Source: Epiperipatus broadwayi (Eukaryota; Onychophora; Udeonychophora; Euonychophora; Peripatidae). From it: DNA of 64,000 nucleotides. Both the position numbers and the translations under genes were made by a program. The notes under the pieces are model-generated. The model ran no database searches and was not told where the DNA came from. It saw only the letters and a list, made by a program, of their open reading frames with translations. Below are positions 58,811 to 64,000 of this stretch, one piece after another; within the stretch, counting starts at the first letter, position 1, and each line of letters begins with the position of its first letter. Where the stretch lies: NCBI GenBank assembly GCA_028023455.1, contig JAQFVV010000072.1, forward strand, positions 4,174,501-4,238,500. The letters are read 5' to 3'.

Positions 58811-59090
58811 TGTATTTTTAATAATAAAATAAAGAGCATTTGTTTTTCATATATTTTGAGTCACGTGATAGCATATATATATATTCATTTTTCACCTCTC
58901 ATTATATCCATCTGGTTTTTTGGACAAAAAATATATAAATATGGTTTTCTTTCATATAAAATATAATTTACATTTTAGAATGTATATGACCCAAAAATTT
59001 TGATTTATATATATTTATACTTCAATAAATAAAATTAGCATTTCTTTTTCATATATTTTGAGTTACATGATAGCATATATGCTTATATCT
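58777..59090. repeat. Direct duplication at the right end of the palindrome
   Basis: ACCCAAAA-TTGATTTATATATATTT and AGCATTTSTTTTTCATATATT through GATAGCATATAT occur at 58777-58880 and again at 58991-59085, about 213 bp apart. Confidence 0.7.
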
Positions 59091-59150
59091 GTAATTGTAT
59101 AAAGGTACAATTTAGGCCTCTTTTTTGAAAAAAAAAAAACTATGGAAAGG

Positions 59151-59300
59151 TTAAGATTCGCAATTATTTTTGCACAATAATTGTATAATAATTATTAAAA
59201 ATCAAAATGTATACATGAATGCACATTTATTTTATATGTTTTATTTTTAAAAACAGAAGTAATGAATTCTAACGTTACATTTATGAAGCAAATTGTAGTT
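59151..59300. repeat. R6 copy 3, right part
   Basis: TTAAGATTCGCAATTATTTT, TGCACAATAATTGTATAATA and ATCAAAATGTATACATG match 34010-34075. It continues weakly to about 59300. Confidence 0.65.
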
Positions 59301-59734
59301 CCAATAAACATGCCTTTACAAATGTAAACTGAATCTATTGCCAATTCTAATATAAAAGTCAAACTGCCAAAATATATTAATAAGGGTAAATGTCCAAAAG
59401 CACACAAAAGTTAACAAAGCCTTTCAATAATTAAAGTTATAAATACAGAGATGTATAAAGATTGAATACATATATCAATTAAATGAATTCTGTACTGCTA
59501 ACTGTTTTTGGACCTTAGAATAAAGCTGGAGTATTATTAACAATTCATAAAATAAATAATAAGAATTCATGTTTCTTTAAAATAAGTTACGATATCCTAG
59601 TCAGTAAAAAAACCAGGGACTGCATTAAAAATTACCAGAAAAGATAAATAAATAAAAGTTAATATAAAATTAAAAAAGATGCTGCAAAAACAATGGGCTA
59701 TATTATTATTATAAAATCCACTACTGTCATGCCC
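59301..59734. other. Intergenic, no feature recognised
   Basis: AT-rich; nothing supported. Confidence 0.5.
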
Positions 59735-59940
59735 ACTAACTGGATTTGAATCCAGGTTGGGAGAATCTTGAAATCCTGTTCAGGTCACAGACAGGCAATT
59801 TATATTTTCAAGTAGATAGTCTATAGTCAGCCCAACTATCCATGGTCAGTAAATGAGTGTTTAGATATTCTTAGCTTCTGCATAAAAAATCCTAGCTTAA
59901 TCTAGGCTATCACATGATTTAATGTAGGCAGCCCATAATT
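59735..59940 (+). repeat. Dispersed repeat R2, second copy
   Basis: Plus sense: CTGGATTTGAATCCAGGTTG, CTGTTCAGGTCACAGAC, GCCCAACTATCCATGGTCAG, then TAAATGAGTGTTTAGATATT, matching the minus strand of 660-1112. Confidence 0.5.
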
Positions 59941-60164
59941 ATTCATTTTTTAATTCTAACTCCAGCTCACTGCCAGATAAAGTTTCCTATAGGTCTTTTT
60001 TATTAGATAAAAATATAATCCTAATTTCTTGTAGGTCAAATTGGAGTTTAACAGTAAAAAATGTAAGACAATTGGCTTCAAATTACCTTTTCAGTTTTTC
60101 TCCATGAAAAAATATATATACAAGTATGAACTAATTTATTGTGTATTTAAATGGATACTGTCCT

Positions 60165-60545
60165 ATATGTGAGAGGGTCAGAGTGACTTGAAGTCAACAT
60201 GGGCATGACAACAATATTGGCATCAGCATGGGATTTGGGAATTCTATCATCAGATTTTCAATGGTATGGATGGCTGAAGAGGTGGAGGTTGGAATAGGTT
60301 GAAGCCTGTCCATTAAAGTTTAAGGATTTGCTATCTTAATATAAACTAAGCACTGATTATATATATATATATGTATGTATGGGAGATGGTAATCTGGAGC
60401 TAATGATGAGTGCTGGTTTAGCGTGAAATACGTATATTGATGATTATTTATCTTTTCTGCATATGTGTGGTCATGGGTATCAGTAGTATGATACTGTGGA
60501 TACTGAAGGGGTTTGAAAGTCTCAGTTCAAATCCCCTATATTTAT
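60165..60545 (+). repeat. R1, long copy
   Basis: Plus sense: GAGGGTCAGAGTGAC, CATCAGATTTTCAATGG, GAAGCCTGTCCATTAAAG, GATGAGTGCTGGTTTAGCGT and the end CTCAGTTCAAATCCCCTATA with a B-box. A GGTATCAGTAGTATG phrase upstream of the B-box may be a decayed A-box. Confidence 0.7.
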
Positions 60546-60584
60546 TATTCAGACATTAAATTAATTTATTGGTGCCCTGCATAA

Positions 60585-60650
60585 ATTTATTGCAATGGAA
60601 GAATAACAGACTTTGGAACAAAGTCCATGGGTGATTCCAATTGTTGTTAT
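60585..60650 (+). repeat. tRNA-like repeat R4, diverged fragment
   Basis: GCAATGGAAGAATAACAGAC followed by TTTGGAACAAAGTCCATGG resembles the D-arm to T-arm part of R4. Weak. Confidence 0.35.
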
Positions 60651-61430
60651 AAACTTGTTATGAATTTTCAAGCAATAAATGCCTTGCGTAGTTTAAGGAA
60701 GAGATATACTAGCAGATTCTGGAGTTTGACTCTACTACAACTGGTGGCCAGGGCCTGTCACCTCCAATGCTCAAATTCCTTATGAAAACCATTGGACTTT
60801 TTTTAAACACAAACCAATTCAAATATAACAATTCTCAACAATTTTATGCTGATGTTTTTAATTCATTTTTTGCAGTTGTTTTTGTTTTATGGAAATGGTC
60901 CCTTTAAAAATGAAACATTGGGGATTTTCTTATAAATCAAATCAGTTTTATTCAGCCTTTTAAAAAAGATTTTTTTTTTTTCCTCAAGAATTCAAATTAT
61001 AATTTTATTAAAGTTTTAAAGAATAAATATTTCATGAATATTGAACTTCATAGATTAGCAATAAAGATACAGCATAAAAATGTAATCAAAGAAGGTTTTG
61101 GAAATGAAAAGATGAAGAATAAGAAGTTGAGCTAATGTAAAATTAATTGAATTATTCGTGTAAGAGTTTGAACAAAATGAAACTTTTTATTTCTGATTCT
61201 TCAAAATTAAGAAGAGGAGGGGGGGGGGGAATCCATCATAAATGAATTTTCCAATCTATGAGCAATTGTTAAGGTTTGAAGACTAGAATTAATGCGTAAA
61301 AACAAGATTTAAAATACCACACTCACATCTTTAAGATTTCAGAGTTGGGGCAATTGATGCATACATTATGTAATATAAAAAAGCTTGAAATAGATGTCCA
61401 ACTAAGAATTTATAAAATATAATTCATCAA
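60651..61430. other. Intergenic, no gene; G11 run
   Basis: AT-rich, with eleven G at 61219-61229. Nothing else supported. Confidence 0.5.
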
Positions 61431-63230
61431 GTCATAAGATGTTCAAGGATTGATAGTGACAGAGTTGACTGTGATCTGTGGGCTTAGAGACTGTTACATT
61501 TCAGTACACTAAATCGCACAGAGCAAAGTAATCAAAGGATTCGACCCTTGGAAAGCCACAAGATATGTGAGCATCAGAAGTGGCAGAATCAATCAAAAAT
61601 CCAGGGACCTTGAGCTATAGAGTCTGCCACTCTACCATTGCACTAAATCACACAGAAAATGTAAATCAAATGATTTGATACTTGGGATGTCATATGATGT
61701 TTGAACATCGGAAATGACAGCTGAGCTGCAGTCCATAGATCTTGAGTTCCAGAGACAGCCCATCTTTTAATACACTAAGTCACACAGAACAACGTAAATC
61801 AAGTGATTTGATGCTTGGGATGTCATATGATGTTTGAACATCGGAAATGACAACTGAGCTGCAATCCATAGATCTTGAGTTCCAGAGACATCCCATCTTT
61901 TAATGCACTAAGTCACACAGAACAACGTAAATCAAATGATTTTATGCTTGGGTTGTCATATGATGTTTGAACATCGGAAATGACAACTGAGCTGCAATCC
62001 ATAGATCTTGAGTTCCAGAGACATCCCATCTTTTAATGCACTAAGTCACACAGAACAACGTAAATCAAATGATTTTATGCTTGGGTTGTCATATGATGTT
62101 TGAACATCGGAAATGACAACTGAGCTGCAATCCATAGACCTTGAATTCCAGAGTCTGTCACTCTACCATTGCACTAATCCACACAGAATAGCATAACTCA
62201 AATGTTTTGATGCTTGGAAGGTAATATGATGTTTGAACATTGGAAATAACAGCTGAGCTACAATCCATAGACCTTGAGTTCCAGGGACAGCCCATCTTTT
62301 AATGCACTAAATCACAAAGAACAATGTAAATCAATTGATTTGATGCTTGGGGTGTCATATGATGTTTGAACATTGGAAATGACAACTGAGCTGCAATCCA
62401 TAGATCTTGAGTTCCAGAGACAGCCCATCTTTTAATGCACTAAGTCACACAGAACAACGTAAATCAAATGATTTTATGCTTGGGTTGTCATATGATGTTT
62501 GAACATCAGAAATGACAACTGAGCTGCAATCCATAGATCTTGAGTTCCAGAGACAGCCCATCTTTTAATGCACTAAGTCACACAGAACAATGTAAATCAA
62601 ATGATTTTATGCTTGGGTTGTCATATGATGTTTGAACATTGGAAATGACAACTGAGCGGCTATCCATAGACCTTGAATTCCAGAGTCTGTCACTCTACCA
62701 TTGCACTAACCCACACAGAATAGCATAAATCAAATGTTTTGATGCTTGGAAGGTCATATGATGTTTGAACATCGGAAATAACAGCTGAGCTACAATCCAT
62801 AGACCTTGAGTTCCAGGGACAGCCCATCTTTTAATGCACTAAATCACAAAGAACAATGTAAATCAATTGATTTGATGCTTGGGGTGTCATACGATGTCTG
62901 AACATTGGAAATGACAACTGAGCTGCAATCCATAGATCTTGAGTTCCAGAGACAGCCCATCTTTTAATGCACTAAGTCATACAGAACAAGGTAAATCAAA
63001 TGATTTTATGCTTGGGATGTCATATGATGTTTGAACATCGGAAATGACAACTGAGCTGCAATCCACAGATCTTGAGTTCCAGAGACAGCCCATCTTTTAA
63101 TGCATTAAGTCATACAGAACAACGTAAATCAAATGATTTTATGCTTGGGTTGTCATATGATGTATGTATACAGAAAGTGCCATAGCTGACCTATAATCCA
63201 TAAATCTTTAGCTCAATTCTACTCCTCTAT
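61431..63230 (-). repeat. 133-bp satellite array, 14 units, tRNA-derived
   Basis: The landmark GTCATATGATGTTTGAACAT recurs at 61690, 61823, 61956, 62089, 62222, 62355, 62488, 62621, 62754, 62887, 63020 and 63153, exactly 133 bp apart, with degenerate units at 61431 and 61555. Type-B units (61555, 62089, 62621) carry GAGTCTGTCACTCTACCATT then GCACTAA; type-A units carry GAGACAGCCCATCTTTTAAT then GCACTAA. B recurs every fourth unit, giving a 532-bp higher-order period. The reverse complement of B reads TTAGTGCAATGGTAGAGTG, like a tRNA D-arm, and matches single-copy R4 repeats elsewhere. Edge units are most decayed, as expected for unequal exchange. Confidence 0.92.
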
Positions 63231-63604
63231 TGAATTAAATCACAATAAAAAATTCACAAATTTCATTATTAGTGTATCAAATTCTCATTAACTTCAATAA
63301 TCCTACTCATAACATGCATTCATTATCCACATTCATACTAAAAACTCATTTAAAATAAGCCCTAAAATTTATTTCCCAGGTAATTTCTTTGAATGCAAAT
63401 TTTAAATATAAAGCAAAAAGATTATTTTAAAAAAGACAAGGAATTTTATTATTACTATTTCTTAAGAGATTGTTTAATAAAAGAATTTTGGCTTGATAAA
63501 GAATATCTTAAACTTGATCACAATTAATTAAAATAATTATTGAATATAATATAAAATAATTAATTCCATCACTGTAAGTAATCTTGTTTATTTGTTTTAG
63601 AAGT
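63231..63604. other. Intergenic, no feature recognised
   Basis: AT-rich; nothing supported. Confidence 0.5.
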
Positions 63605-63737
63605 TATATGTTGTTGTTTTTTTTCTCATGTGTCAAAGCATCGGCCTGGAAGCAAAGCCGCGAACCCGGGACAATTGCTTGTAAGGCCACTGTGCTGACC
63701 ACTCGGCCACCAACGTTTGACTATATGTTGTTGTTTT
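63605..63737 (-). mobile_element. Minimal tRNA-like SINE (copy 4)
   Basis: Flanked by the perfect 16-bp duplication TATATGTTGTTGTTTT (63605-63620 and 63722-63737). In minus sense: GTCAAACGTTGGTGGCCGAG, A-box TGGTGGCCGAGTGGTCAGC, loop CTTACAA, B-box CCCGGGTTCGCGGC with an insertion in the T-arm, GCCGATGCTTTGACACATG and an A-tail. Confidence 0.88.
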
Positions 63738-64000
63738 ACAAATATACATATTAAACAAATAAAAGTAGAAAAGATTCAGCGGAGCCACAATACATGCTAT
63801 ATTTTGTTCCAATCCCCTCTCCTTATGTATATCATTAATTGATTGATAAACTTTGATTGGAATAAAATATGTATTGTTTATTGAACTGTAAGTGTATAGT
63901 ACTTTTCAACACACATATATATAACACAAGCTCTTATTATATGTATGCATATTTAATTTAAAATTATAGTGTAACAAAATTTTAAAATTTAATATAATTA

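Larger units (their letters stand above)
56643..59154. mobile_element. piggyBac-like non-autonomous element, 2.5 kb, TTAA-flanked
   Basis: The element spans 56647-59150, with TTAA on both sides (56643-56646 and 59151-59154). Its ends are CCCTTGCCTAGTG on the left and, in reverse complement, CCTTTCCATAGTT on the right, an inverted pair of about 15 bp when the TTAA is included. It interrupts an R6 repeat: the outer flanks join to reproduce GCAAAGTTT-TTAAGATTCG as found intact at 34000. TTAA target duplication and CCY ends are the hallmark of piggyBac transposons. No transposase is present; the interior holds a 1.6-kb palindrome and a direct duplication. A different TTAA-targeting element is possible. 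Confidence 0.75.

Noticed and set aside
61431-63230. CRISPR array
   Set aside because: The 133-bp units are contiguous without unique spacers and the window is eukaryotic.

Overview
The window is AT-rich (well over 70% A+T by eye) eukaryotic intergenic DNA, almost certainly from an invertebrate animal. I find no convincing host gene. The open frames are either short chance frames in AT-rich sequence or decayed pieces of transposable elements. The element mix points to a metazoan rather than a plant, fungus or protist: RTE-clade LINEs, several other LINE lineages, Penelope-like elements (PLEs) with a GIY-YIG nuclease, hAT and piggyBac-like DNA elements, and tRNA-derived SINEs. I do not assign a species.

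Layout. 0-11 kb: diverged dispersed repeats; two different PLE families, each as a head-to-head inverted pair of 3' ends (about 3.3-3.6 kb and 4.4-5.0 kb); an RTE 3' end; a minus-strand LINE interrupted by a SINE-like repeat; a plus-strand LINE C-terminal region; and a PLE copy with an open GIY-YIG frame that lacks a start codon. 11-17 kb: mostly featureless apart from one inverted-repeat element. 17-24 kb: tRNA-like repeats, two foldback elements (one flanked by a 13-bp repeat), a hAT element with a perfect 8-bp target duplication and a nested repeat, two RTE ends, and a long dispersed repeat (R6). 25-32 kb: a minus-strand LINE with a YMDD reverse transcriptase motif, a tandem duplication, and the most complete RTE copy (endonuclease, RT and C-terminus, many breaks). 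33-46 kb: a second R6 copy, a GTF2IRD2-like hAT remnant with 8-bp target duplications, another RTE end, a minus-strand LINE, a near-perfect 200-bp palindrome and a nested inverted-repeat complex. 48-64 kb: four minimal tRNA-like SINEs with poly(A) tails and target duplications, all in one orientation; a 2.5-kb element flanked by TTAA inside an R6 copy and carrying a 1.6-kb palindrome; and a 133-bp satellite with a four-unit higher-order period.

How the parts relate. LINEs would supply the machinery that moved the SINEs, whose poly(A) tails and 11-16 bp target duplications fit target-primed reverse transcription. PLE 3' ends share a hairpin whose stem changes by compensating substitutions. The 133-bp satellite is a tandem expansion of a tRNA-like repeat that also occurs as single copies. 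Nesting gives relative ages: R6 is older than the TTAA-flanked element, the hAT at 19 kb is older than its nested SINE, and the LINE at 8 kb is older than the repeat inside it. All alignments were made by eye, so boundaries are approximate unless fixed by a target duplication.
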